Shown: positions 1 through 9,000, counted from the first letter of the stretch. The stretch: 12,770 nt of DNA from HGM05232 sp036661515 (GCA_036661515.1 JAVWYO010000057.1:1-12770); one strand, 5' to 3'. A program made the numbers and translations. The notes: a model not told the origin generated them from the letters alone.

Positions 1-90
1 AGATATAATTATAACGCTCATCTTGTATATGTGTTGTGTAGTTTTTAAAGAAAAATAATGAATGCGATGGTTATATCCGTGTAAATGTGT

Positions 91-98
91 TATTTTTG
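91..98 (+). promoter_or_regulatory. Bacteroidota -7 element of the nadE promoter
   Basis: TATTTTTG matches the Bacteroidota sigma-ABfr -7 consensus TAnnTTTG. It lies 32 bases before the nadE start, so transcription would begin near 105 and give a leader of about 25 nt. No good TTTG -33 box is seen 19-21 bases upstream; the best candidate is a weak ATGG at 67-70. The first 90 bases of the window hold no gene or hairpin that I can recognise. Confidence 0.5.
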
Positions 99-130
99 TG
101 TGTGTATATAGAACGAAAAAATAGAAAATT

Positions 131-2050
131 ATGAGTTATGGTTTCGTAAGAGTAGCAGCAGCAATTGCAAGCGTTAATGTTGCCGATTGTCAGTATAATA
201 CTAATAATATTATTGGTCAATGTGCCGAAGCAAGTGAGCGTGGCGTAAAAATCTTGGCATTCCCCGAATTGAGCATTACGGCTTATAGCTGTGGTGACCT
301 CTTTGGACAGAGTGTGCTCCTCGATGCCACTGAGCATGCCCTAATGATGATATGCAATGCGAGCAGAGGTTGGGACATGCTTGTTATCGTTGGTGCACCT
401 TTGCGAAGTGGTAATAACTTATATAATTGTGCGGTTGCTATTGAAAAGGGCAAATTCCTTGGCGTTGTGCCTAAAACGTTCTTGCCAAATTATAATGAAT
501 TTTATGAAAAACGCTGGTTTACGTCGGCATATAAATCTACTTCATCGGTTATCAATATTTGTGGTACAGAAGTGCCATTTGGTAGTGATATTCTGTTTGT
601 GCATGGCGACGTGAAAGTTGCGATAGAAATCTGTGAGGATTTATGGACACCAATTCCACCAAGTAGCTATGCAGCTATAGCGGGGGCAAATGTTGTTGTA
701 AATATTTCGGCATCTAATGAAGTACTTGGAAAGCATGATTATTTGCTGAATTTGATACGCCAACAGTCGGGGCGTTGCATGAGTGCATATATCTATTCAT
801 CGGCCGGATATGGAGAATCGACAACCGACCTCGTGTTTGCAGGGAATGCAATAATAGCTGAAAACGGGACACTGTTGCAAGAGTCTAAACGATTTGATAT
901 AAAAGCTCAAATGATGGTGTGTGACATAGATGTTGAGCGGCTTAATAATGAGCGACGCACGGTGAATAGCTTTAGCGAGCGCACTGTGGGTGCATATCGA
1001 GAGATTCATTTTGATGCAAATTTGCATGACGACACAAAGCACCTTGAACGCACTGTCTCGCCTCACCCTTTTGTGCCCAGTGTTGACGAAATTCTTGCAA
1101 GCCATTGCGAGGAGATAATAAATATTCAGACACAAGGGCTGATGCGCCGTCTTTCATTCACGCATTGTGAGCGTGTAGTAGTAGGTGTGTCGGGCGGATT
1201 AGATTCCACGCTTGCGCTCCTTGTCGCAGTTAATGCCTTTGATAAATTATGCCTTGATAGAAAAGGAATCTATGGGATAACAATGCCCGGATTTGGGACA
1301 AGCGATAGAACCTACCACAATGCTATTAATTTGATAGATGAGTTAGGAGTAACTTTTAAGGAAATTTCAATAAAAAATGCTGTTGAGCAGCACTTTAAAG
1401 ATATAAATCATGACATAAATGTGCATGATGTGACTTATGAAAATTCTCAAGCGCGCGAACGTACTCAAGTGCTAATGGATTTTGCTAACGGTTGTGGTGG
1501 AATGGTTCTTGGAACTGGTGACTTGTCGGAATTAGCACTTGGGTGGGCAACTTATAATGGCGACCACATGTCGATGTATGGTGTTAATGCAAGTGTGCCA
1601 AAGACCCTCATACGCCACATAGTGAAATGGCATGCACTACATTCATTAAGCGCAAAATGTCAAGAAACCCTACTTGATGTTATTGACACACCAATCAGCC
1701 CAGAATTAATACCAGCAGATGCACAGGGCAATATCAATCAAAAGACCGAAGACCTTGTTGGACCTTATGAATTGCATGATTTTTTCTTATTCTATATGTT
1801 GCGTTATGGATTTGCGCCACGCAAAATTTTCTTCCTTGCAAGACATGCTTTTTGCGAAACCTATGACGATGCAACCATCAAAAAATGGCTTTGTATCTTT
1901 TATCGTCGATTTTTCACGCAACAGTTTAAACGCTCATGTCTCCCCGACGGTCCAAAGGTAGGAAGCATAGGACTTTCACCACGAGGCGACTGGCGCATGC
2001 CAAGCGATGCCTCCGCCACCCTTTGGCTAACAGAATGTGATATATTATAG
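131..2050 (+). CDS. nadE: Glutamine-dependent NAD+ synthetase
   Basis: This enzyme makes NAD+ from deamido-NAD+ (NaAD) and ATP, using ammonia released from glutamine; it is the last step of NAD biosynthesis, in the cytoplasm. The 639 residues fit the two-domain form. The N-terminal nitrilase-type glutaminase domain (about 1-290) shows the Glu-Lys-Cys triad: E46 in FPELSITAYSC, K115 in VVPKTFLPNYNEFYEKRWF, and C168 in VAIEICEDLW. The C-terminal synthetase domain (about 310-639) has the PP-loop ATP motif SGGLDS at 354-359. It also has the conserved GTGDLSELALGWATYNGDHMS stretch (in part) and DTPISPELIPADAQ. The protein ends with the usual GSIGLSPRGDWRMPSDA tail, so it is complete. The start at ATG 131 sits about 26 nt after the predicted transcription start and keeps the whole first beta-strand. 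No Shine-Dalgarno is visible, as is usual in this phylum. It appears monocistronic: the next gene, 139 bases on, has its own promoter. I see no clear hairpin terminator after the stop. Confidence 0.97.
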   Translation: MSYGFVRVAAAIASVNVADCQYNTNNIIGQCAEASERGVKILAFPELSITAYSCGDLFGQSVLLDATEHALMMICNASRGWDMLVIVGAPLRSGNNLYNCAVAIEKGKFLGVVPKTFLPNYNEFYEKRWFTSAYKSTSSVINICGTEVPFGSDILFVHGDVKVAIEICEDLWTPIPPSSYAAIAGANVVVNISASNEVLGKHDYLLNLIRQQSGRCMSAYIYSSAGYGESTTDLVFAGNAIIAENGTLLQESKRFDIKAQMMVCDIDVERLNNERRTVNSFSERTVGAYREIHFDANLHDDTKHLERTVSPHPFVPSVDEILASHCEEIINIQTQGLMRRLSFTHCERVVVGVSGGLDSTLALLVAVNAFDKLCLDRKGIYGITMPGFGTSDRTYHNAINLIDELGVTFKEISIKNAVEQHFKDINHDINVHDVTYENSQARERTQVLMDFANGCGGMVLGTGDLSELALGWATYNGDHMSMYGVNASVPKTLIRHIVKWHALHSLSAKCQETLLDVIDTPISPELIPADAQGNINQKTEDLVGPYELHDFFLFYMLRYGFAPRKIFFLARHAFCETYDDATIKKWLCIFYRRFFTQQFKRSCLPDGPKVGSIGLSPRGDWRMPSDASATLWLTECDIL

Positions 2051-2139
2051 TATCATCGTAAAAAGAATCAGTTATTTGTGTTTTGTGTTGGGAGTCTCTA
2101 AATATTTGGAAGCCGATTTGGTCTAATTGTCGTGCTATT

Positions 2140-2171
2140 GTTGATTATGTGAGGGGAAAAGTATATATTTG
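2140..2171 (+). promoter_or_regulatory. Promoter of the AraC-family gene (-33/-7)
   Basis: GTTG at 2140-2143, a 20-base spacer, then TATATTTG at 2164-2171 matches the Bacteroidota TTTG-N19-21-TAnnTTTG architecture. Transcription would start near 2178, only about 12 bases before the ATG at 2190. The rest of the nadE-araC gap (2051-2139) shows no clear terminator or other feature. Confidence 0.62.
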
Positions 2172-2189
2172 TGGTTAAAATAGGAAATT

Positions 2190-3077
2190 ATGTTGAGTTG
2201 CAGAGCTACAAAAATTGACACTATAACCGATATTAATGCTGTTATAAAATCAGATAGCATCGATAATGAAATATTCATTTTTGATGACATAACGGATATT
2301 GCCAGTTCAAATAACCCTATAAAACTTGAAATGCCCATCTTTGCGGTGTGCATAAAGGGTGAAGTGAAGTTGCAAGTTAATCTAAATAATTACACCATTG
2401 TTGCTAATACTTTAGTGACGCTACTTCCTGATCACATAATTCATGGATATGAAATATCGAGTGATTTTAAAGGGCTATTTATAGGTGTAACTCCAAGCTA
2501 TGGTGAAGAGGTAATGCCTGATATTCATACGCTATTGCCATTTGTGTTAAATTTCAAGGAATCGCCAGTTGTGAGTTTGACGCAAAGCGAGGTTGAGAGT
2601 ATTAAAGAATTTCATGCTTTCTTATGGAAGAAAATAAAGAATGTAAATGGCTTTTATGGAAAGAAAATAATACATAATCTGCTCCAAGCATTGCTATATG
2701 AAACGCTCAATATTTATAAAATACGCAATAATTATGTGCCCCTCAAACGCTCGCGAAATGAAGAGATATTTTTCAATTTCTTTTCGCTTGTTGAGCGTGA
2801 ATTTAAGGTAGCACGCTCGGTTGCATACTATGCCGATAAATTATTTATAACCCCTAAGCATCTATCTTCGGTGGTAAAGACTGTGAGTGGACGCACTGCT
2901 GGTGAATGGATTGACAATTATGTGGTGCTTGCATCAAAGGTCATGCTTCGTTCTTCGTCTCTTACGATACAAGAGATAAGCTCTGATCTTAATTTCACAA
3001 ATCAATCTTTTTTTGGTAAATATTTTAAGCAACACGTAGGTGTGTCGCCAAGTGAATATCGCAAAGATGTGTTGTAA
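2190..3077 (+). CDS. AraC-family transcriptional regulator
   Basis: A 295-residue DNA-binding regulator of the two-domain AraC type. Residues about 25-125 look like a cupin-like sensing domain: alternating beta-strand sequence, with a PDHIIHGYEI stretch at 80-89 typical of the sugar-binding-type AraC N-terminus. Residues about 205-295 form the AraC/XylS double helix-turn-helix. The first HTH lies near 210-232 (SVAYYADKLFITPKHLSSVV). The second lies near 258-281 and ends in the family hallmark FFGKYFKQHVGVSPSEYRK. There is no signal peptide or membrane segment, so it is a cytoplasmic one-component regulator. Its ligand and targets cannot be read from sequence. It has its own promoter with a very short leader, and the promoter of the next gene (lnb) overlaps its stop codon, so it could regulate lnb or itself; this is inference from position only. 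Codon use is AT-rich like its neighbours, with no sign of transfer. Confidence 0.9.
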   Translation: MLSCRATKIDTITDINAVIKSDSIDNEIFIFDDITDIASSNNPIKLEMPIFAVCIKGEVKLQVNLNNYTIVANTLVTLLPDHIIHGYEISSDFKGLFIGVTPSYGEEVMPDIHTLLPFVLNFKESPVVSLTQSEVESIKEFHAFLWKKIKNVNGFYGKKIIHNLLQALLYETLNIYKIRNNYVPLKRSRNEEIFFNFFSLVEREFKVARSVAYYADKLFITPKHLSSVVKTVSGRTAGEWIDNYVVLASKVMLRSSSLTIQEISSDLNFTNQSFFGKYFKQHVGVSPSEYRKDVL

Positions 3078-3102
3078 GATGTATAATATTAGAGTATTTT
3101 TG
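3071..3102 (+). promoter_or_regulatory. Promoter of lnb, overlapping the araC stop
   Basis: GTTG at 3071-3074 is the last leucine codon region of the AraC gene. After a 20-base spacer comes TATTTTTG at 3095-3102. Both boxes and the spacing fit the Bacteroidota -33/-7 consensus. The predicted transcription start is near 3109, about 16 bases before the lnb ATG. This would give the lnb/pseudo-phosphatase pair a promoter of its own, though read-through from araC is also possible because there is no terminator between them. Confidence 0.6.
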
Positions 3103-3124
3103 ACACCAGTTACAATAATAATTA

Positions 3125-4327
3125 ATGAAAATAATATCTAAGATAATTCTATTGTGCATTTTGAGCGTGATTCCCTTTACGCATCTTTCAGCTCAAAGTG
3201 TGAGTGAAGATAGCACCATCTATTCAAGTCTTGTTACGTGCTATCCTGGTCCTGAAATTTTTGAGCTTTATGGACACACTGCAATCCGCATTCAGCAAGG
3301 CGAAAACGACATGGCATTTAATTATGGAATGTTTAGTTTTTCAGAGCCAAATTTTGTATTTCGTTTTGTAAAAGGTGATGCAAATTACATCTTGGGTATG
3401 TATCCTTTTATGAATTTTTTGCCAAGTTACATAGAACGTGGTTCAAAAGTTGTAGAACAACTCCTTAATTTTAGTCAAGCGCAAAATCAAGAACTCCTAC
3501 GGTTGTTGCTGAAAAATGCGGAGCCACAGAATCGTAGCTATCGTTATAATTACATATATGACAATTGTTCTACTCGTCCGCGCGACTTGATAGAGAAAAT
3601 TGTTGGGAAGTCGCTAACCTATGCTCAGCCTAAAGATACTATTACATTTCGTCAAGAAATGGCAATATATAATGCAAATTATCCATGGCAACAGTTTGGC
3701 ATTGACTTGGCGCTCGGCTCTGGGCTTGATTATGAGTTAAATTATCGTGAGCAAATGTTTGCTCCAATCGTTTTAATGCAAGCCTTTGACAGTGCAACAT
3801 TTGTTGCTGATTCAGTGAGAGTGCCACTCGTCACCAAAACATTAGTCTTAAACGATGCCCCCGATTCGGGTGCTATTTTATCCCCCACGCCTTGGTATCT
3901 TAGCCCAATGGCCTTTGCAATAGTTATGCTTGCAATATCCATAGCACTCACATTGTGGGATATAAAGCGTGGAAAAGTATCAAAACTATTTGATACACTG
4001 CTATATACGCTATTTGGCGCTGCTGGTTGTGTAGTATTCTTTTTAATATTCATTTCTATTCATGCAGCTACTTCGCCTAATATGCTCGCATTCTGGCTTA
4101 ACCCGTTCTGTTTCCTATTTGCAATATTAATTTGGATAAAAGCTGTAAAAAAGGTGTTGTTTTGGTTGCATTTTATTAACTTTGCGACGCTGTTGATTTT
4201 GCTTGCAGTGTGGTACTGGTTGCCACAAGCTGCAAACCTTGCATTTTTCCCGCTAATAGGGTGCTCGGTAGTGAGATCACTAAACTATATGATTATCAAT
4301 AAAAGATGCGAAAAAGGAGGCAAATGA
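3125..4327 (+). CDS. lnb: Lnb-type lipoprotein N-acyltransferase (DUF4105 family)
   Basis: A 400-residue inner-membrane protein of the DUF4105 / Lnb family. This family carries out lipoprotein N-acylation in Bacteroides, which lack the classical Lnt: it adds a third acyl chain to the N-terminal Cys of a diacylated lipoprotein on the periplasmic face. It has an N-terminal signal sequence (1-23, ending HLSA), a periplasmic domain (about 24-255), then about five hydrophobic helices (near 258-278, 290-313, 319-341, 344-366 and 369-390). Two conserved motifs mark the periplasmic domain: LYGHTAIRI with H51, and YNYIYDNCSTRPRDLI with C148. These are the expected His/Cys catalytic pair of an NlpC/P60-like acyl-transfer site. 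The REQMFAP segment at 208-214 is also a family landmark. Its TGA overlaps the ATG of the next gene, so the two are probably translated together. The family call is firm; the enzymatic role is transferred from Bacteroides Lnb and is not shown here. Confidence 0.85.
   Translation: MKIISKIILLCILSVIPFTHLSAQSVSEDSTIYSSLVTCYPGPEIFELYGHTAIRIQQGENDMAFNYGMFSFSEPNFVFRFVKGDANYILGMYPFMNFLPSYIERGSKVVEQLLNFSQAQNQELLRLLLKNAEPQNRSYRYNYIYDNCSTRPRDLIEKIVGKSLTYAQPKDTITFRQEMAIYNANYPWQQFGIDLALGSGLDYELNYREQMFAPIVLMQAFDSATFVADSVRVPLVTKTLVLNDAPDSGAILSPTPWYLSPMAFAIVMLAISIALTLWDIKRGKVSKLFDTLLYTLFGAAGCVVFFLIFISIHAATSPNMLAFWLNPFCFLFAILIWIKAVKKVLFWLHFINFATLLILLAVWYWLPQAANLAFFPLIGCSVVRSLNYMIINKRCEKGGK
4315..4320 (+). promoter_or_regulatory. 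Shine-Dalgarno-like AGGAGG before the pseudo-phosphatase gene
   Basis: AGGAGG, within an AAAAAGGAGG run at 4311-4320, lies inside the last codons of lnb, three bases before the ATG at 4324. Strong Shine-Dalgarno sites are uncommon in Bacteroidota. With the ATGA overlap at 4324-4327 it suggests translational coupling. The 3-base spacing is shorter than ideal, so the site may be partly fortuitous, because it also encodes lysine-glycine-glycine at the Lnb C-terminus. Confidence 0.45.
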
Positions 4328-5898
4328 ATAGATTAATCACCACGATGTTACTATCGATGGTGGCTATCTCTGCATTGTCGCAAGAGAAAAGCAATCGCCC
4401 CACTCTTGTAATAGGCATCATGATAGATCAGCTTAGGAGCGATTATCTTGAATCTCTTCAATCTCATTTTGGGCAAAATGGATTTAATCGTCTTATGCGT
4501 AATGGCGCATATTTCGAGAGTGTCGATTTTGGTGTTGCAAATCTCGATCAAGTTTCGGCTTCTGCAATAATATTTACTGGCGCTTATCCATGTATTAATG
4601 GTATTCCTTCGGAGAAAGTATATAGTAGTAAGATAAGGCTTCCCGAAAATGTGCTCACCGATGTATCTAAAATTGGCAATTTTACCAACGAGACGCTTTC
4701 GCCACAAGCATTAGCCGTTTCAACAATTGCCGATGAGCTTCGTATCGATAACGACGGGCTGGGATATGTCTATTCTATTGCGCCCGACGCTCAACAAGCC
4801 ATAATCCTTGCAGGGCATGCTGGGAATAGTGCATTTTGGATTAATGATGCTACTGGGAAATGGGCTACCACGACATTCTATAAAGATGTGCCAAAGTTCA
4901 TGCCATTGCGCAATTATCAAAGTCCATTATCGACACGATTAGACACTATGTCGTGGCAACCAGCATTGTCGCTCTCTGAATATCCCGAAATAAAAGCATG
5001 GCGTAAATATTATCCATTTAAGTATATATTTCCTCAAACCGACAAAGACTGTTATCGTGCATATAAAAATTCAGCTCTTGTTAATGAGGAAGTTACGTCG
5101 GTGGCTATCGATTATATTCAATCACTACGATTAGGAAAGCGAGATAACCTCGATATGCTTAACATTGCCTACACCGTTGCACCATATCAATATGGATTGG
5201 CAAATGACAACAGCGTTGAGTTGCAAGATAGCTACATCAGGCTCGACCGCCAATTAAACAAGTTATTTAGCGTTATTGATAAGAGTGTAGGGCTCAATAA
5301 CACATTAATATTTGTGTCATCTACTGGCTATTTCAATGAAACCACCAAAGATGCCGCTAAATTTAACATACCCACAGGCGAATTTTCACCTAAAAGAGCC
5401 GTATCGTTACTCAATATGTACCTTATGGCAGTTTATGGCAATGGAGAATGGGTGCAAGACTATCACAATCGTCAATTTTTCCTAAATAGGAAATTGATAA
5501 AGGATAAAAGTATTGACCTTCAAGAAATTAGGTCAAAAGCAAGTATCCTTTTACGCCAAGTAAGTGGAATCAGTGATGCCTACACACTCGATGAGGTAAA
5601 CAATCCTACAAGCGACTCAGCACGCAGGCTAAAACATGCTACAACGGCAATATATGCTGGTGACATTCTCGTTGAGATTAATCCCGGCTGGGAAATTACC
5701 GAAACACAAAGCACTCAAAATAAGGTAAAGCAAGTGCGTAATAATATGATTAATGCGCCTGCATTTATCCTTGCTCCTGATATTAAACCTCAAAAAATAT
5801 CTTCGGTTGTTGATGCTACTTTTTTAGCACCAACCGTTTCGCGATTACTTCGTATTCGCTCGCCCAATGCGGCACAGGCAATGCCTATCTCTTTATAA
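4324..5898 (+). CDS. Exported PafA-like alkaline phosphatase superfamily protein, probable pseudoenzyme
   Basis: A 524-residue exported protein with the alkaline phosphatase superfamily fold. The signal peptide is residues 1-19 (MNRLITTMLLSMVAISALS); there is no lipobox Cys, so it should be periplasmic and soluble. Fold landmarks of the PafA/phosphodiesterase group are clear: VIGIMIDQLRSDYL (29-42), IIFTGAYPCINGI (82-94), DSYIRLDRQLNKL (302-314) and SVVDATFLAPTVSRLL (494-509). Aligned by eye to the PafA pattern, D35 keeps the first metal ligand. The nucleophile Thr becomes Q76 and the K-D-R phosphate clamp becomes D155/Q157. The DxxxH pair becomes A286/Y290, the DH pair becomes T334/G335, and no His remains after residue 438. 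It is therefore unlikely to be an active metallophosphatase. The chosen ATG overlaps the lnb stop; an in-frame ATG at 4306 would add only MRKRRQ and is a possible alternative. Co-expression with lnb suggests a role in lipoprotein or envelope maturation; this is inference. Confidence 0.85.
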   Translation: MNRLITTMLLSMVAISALSQEKSNRPTLVIGIMIDQLRSDYLESLQSHFGQNGFNRLMRNGAYFESVDFGVANLDQVSASAIIFTGAYPCINGIPSEKVYSSKIRLPENVLTDVSKIGNFTNETLSPQALAVSTIADELRIDNDGLGYVYSIAPDAQQAIILAGHAGNSAFWINDATGKWATTTFYKDVPKFMPLRNYQSPLSTRLDTMSWQPALSLSEYPEIKAWRKYYPFKYIFPQTDKDCYRAYKNSALVNEEVTSVAIDYIQSLRLGKRDNLDMLNIAYTVAPYQYGLANDNSVELQDSYIRLDRQLNKLFSVIDKSVGLNNTLIFVSSTGYFNETTKDAAKFNIPTGEFSPKRAVSLLNMYLMAVYGNGEWVQDYHNRQFFLNRKLIKDKSIDLQEIRSKASILLRQVSGISDAYTLDEVNNPTSDSARRLKHATTAIYAGDILVEINPGWEITETQSTQNKVKQVRNNMINAPAFILAPDIKPQKISSVVDATFLAPTVSRLLRIRSPNAAQAMPISL

Positions 5899-5933
5899 TA
5901 ATGTAAAATAGTCGATATTTACGACAAAATAAT

Positions 5934-5941
5934 TAACTTTG
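5934..5941 (+). promoter_or_regulatory. Bacteroidota -7 element of the secA promoter
   Basis: TAACTTTG is a perfect TAnnTTTG -7 element in the 103-base gap before secA. A -33 box is poor: GTCG at 5911-5914, spacer 19. Transcription would start near 5948, leaving a leader of about 54 nt. No terminator is visible between the upstream pseudo-phosphatase gene and this promoter, so read-through from lnb into secA is possible. Confidence 0.55.
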
Positions 5942-6001
5942 TGGTTGAATTTGAATGAATTGACCGCATTACAACGTAAAAATATTATATCAATATAACT
6001 T

Positions 6002-9000
6002 ATGGGAATTAATGATTTTCTAAAATCTATGTTCGGTAACAAGTCGCAACGTGACGTGAAAGAGTTGCAACCTATTGTCGAAAAGATAATTGCAATTTAT
6101 CCTTCGTTGGAATCTATTTCAAACGACGAATTACGTGCTAAAATCGTTGATGTTCGCCTACGATTGAAAAATTGTGTGGCTCCTCAACGTAAAAAAATTG
6201 AAGAATTAAAAGTAGAACTTGAAGCTCTCGAATACGATAAGCGTGAACCACTATGGGACGAAATCGATAAAATCGACAAAGAAATATTAAGCAAATTAGA
6301 AGAGGAACTCGAAATTGTTCTTCCCGAAGTATTTGCAGTAGTTAAAGAGACTGCAAAGCGTTTCAAAGATAATGCTACAATAGAAGTTACAGCTAATGAA
6401 TTTGACCGCAATCTTGCTGCTAAAGGCAAAGATTTTGTGTCGATTCAAGGCGATAAAGCCGTTTATCTCAATCACTGGAGAGCTGGGGGTAACGACGTTG
6501 TGTGGGACATGGTACACTACGATGTACAGCTGGTCGGTGGTATTGTCCTTCATCGTGGTAAAATCGCTGAGATGGCTACTGGTGAGGGTAAAACTCTTGT
6601 TGCAACACTTCCTGTATTCCTTAATGCTCTCACGGGTAATGGGGTGCATGTCGTAACTGTGAACGACTATCTTGCAAAACGTGACTCGGAATGGATGGGA
6701 CCACTATATATGTTTCACGGACTCTCTGTCGATTGCATAGATAAAACACAACCTAATTCATCGGAGCGTCGCGACGCTTACAATGCCGACATCACGTTTG
6801 GTACAAATAATGAATTTGGTTTTGACTACTTGCGCGATAATATGGCGACTTCGCCTCTTGACTTGGTGCAACGCAAGCATAATTATACAATTGTCGATGA
6901 GGTCGACTCTGTATTGATTGATGATGCTCGTACACCATTGATTATTTCGGGTCCTGTGCCTAAGGGCGACGACCAATTATTTATTGAGTTTCGTCCTAAT
7001 GTTGAAAAGGTTGTCAACGCTCAGCGTAAATTGGTAACCGAGCTACTTGCCGATGCTAAGTCAAAAATGACATCCGACGATAAAGAGGTGCGCAAAGAGG
7101 GTACTCTATCACTATATCGTGCTTACAAAGGATTGCCTAAGAGTGGTGCGCTAATAAAATATTTAAGTCAAGATGGGGTTAAACCTCAAATGATGGAAAC
7201 GGAGTCGCACTATATGCAAGATAATAGTCGTGAAATGTTTATAGTGACCGACCCTTTGTATTTTGTGATTGATGAAAAAAACAATAGTGTTGAGCTTACC
7301 GATAAAGGTATTGATATTCTTACTGGAAATACCGATGACCCACTATTCTTCGTACTTCCCGATATTGCATCGCAACTTTCAGAACTCGAAATAAAAGGGC
7401 TTACACCCGACGAATTACAAGCTCAAAAAGATGATTTAATGCAAGCCTATGCCATTAAAGCAGAACGCGTGCACACCGTCAACCAGCTATTTAAGGCCTA
7501 TACGCTTTTCGCACTCAACACCGAATATGTTGTAGATGACAACAAAGTGAAAATTGTTGATGAGCAGACTGGACGTATCATGGAAGGTCGTCGTTATAGC
7601 GACGGTCTTCACCAAGCTATCGAAGCCAAAGAGGGCGTAAAAGTAGAAGCTGCTACGCAGACGTTTGCTACAATAACGTTGCAAAACTACTTCCGCATGT
7701 ACCATAAACTTTCGGGTATGACTGGTACTGCTGAAACTGAAGCCGGTGAGCTTTGGGATATTTACAAATTAGATGTTGTAACTATTCCTACCAATCGTCC
7801 GATTAGCCGTGTCGATTCTAACGATAGAGTATATAAGACCAAAAAAGAAAAATATAATGCGGTAATTGATGAAATTCAGAAGATGGTAGATGCTGGTCGC
7901 CCAGTATTAGTGGGTACTACTTCGGTTGAAATCTCTGAATTATTAAGCCGTATGCTACTTATGCGCAAAATTCCGCATAATGTCCTTAATGCTAAGCTAC
8001 ACCAGCGTGAAGCCGACATTGTAGCCCAAGCGGGTAAGACAGGCACTGTGACTATTGCTACTAATATGGCTGGTCGTGGTACCGATATAAAGTTGACTCA
8101 AGAGGTTAGAGAAGCTGGTGGACTTGCAATTATCGGTACTGAGCGCCATGAGTCGCGTCGCGTTGACCGTCAGTTACGTGGTCGTGCTGGTCGTCAAGGC
8201 GATCCAGGATCTTCTGTATTCTACGTCTCTTTTGAAGACACTGTTATGCGTCTTTTTGCTACCGATAGAGTTGTGAAAATGCTCGACCGTCTTGGCCTTA
8301 AAGAGGGTGAGATGATTGAAGCAAACATGGTAACTAAGTCAATAGAAAATGCTCAAAAACGTGTTGAAGAAAATAACTTCGGTATTCGTAAGCATCTTCT
8401 TGAATATGATGATGTTATGAATGCTCAACGTAATGTCGTTTACACAAAACGCCACCATGCACTCATGGGAGAACGTATTGGTATCGATATTATGAACATG
8501 CTCTATGACAGCGTTGAAAATATAATATCATCTTATAGCAGTCAAGACGATTATCCCGAAATGGCTCTTAATGTTTCAAAGACTTTCGCAATCGAGATGC
8601 CTTTTGATGAAATGGCATATCGCAAAATGCGTACCGAAGACATGACTGATAGCCTTTATAAATCGGTAATCACGGCATTCAAACGCAAGAGCGAACGAAT
8701 GGCAGAAGTGGCCAATCCTATTATCAAGCAAATAGTTGAAGAGCGTAACGGGAAAGGACTTATTCGTGTCCCTATTACTGATGGCAAACGCGTATTTGGA
8801 ATCACTGTCGATATTGACGAGGCTTACGAATCGCAATGCAAATCTATTTCAAAAGCATGGCAAAAGTCTATCCTTCTTATGGGTATCGACGAGGCTTGGA
8901 AAGAACACTTACGAGAACTCGACCAATTACGCCAATCTTCGCAAAACGCAAGCTATGAGCAGAAGGATCCGCTATTGATTTATAAACTCGAATCATTCAA

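Noticed and set aside
797..1135. Open frame on the - strand opposite nadE
   Set aside because: It lies wholly within the certain nadE coding region, has no promoter or family likeness, and its composition is that of an antisense shadow.
4351..4707. Open frame on the - strand opposite the pseudo-phosphatase gene
   Set aside because: Antisense to a well-supported coding region with clear family motifs, no recognisable domain and no upstream signals.
4324..5898. Pseudogene status for the phosphatase-like gene
   Set aside because: The frame is intact, has a signal peptide and keeps fold landmarks to the C-terminus; loss is confined to catalytic positions, which fits a pseudoenzyme rather than decay.
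5911..5925. Short dyad GTCG-N7-CGAC between the -33 and -7 positions of the secA promoter
   Set aside because: Only four paired bases in an AT-rich gap, with no second copy elsewhere in the window; too weak to call an operator.
5899..6001. Possible terminator between the pseudo-phosphatase gene and secA
   Set aside because: No stem of useful length followed by a T-tract is present.
6296..6649. Open frame on the - strand opposite secA
   Set aside because: Covers the SecA Walker A region, which is certain coding sequence; no sign of an independent gene.
6950..7480. Extra sequence in SecA as a novel insertion
   Set aside because: Long SecA proteins of about 1,100 residues with added sequence here are normal in Bacteroidota.
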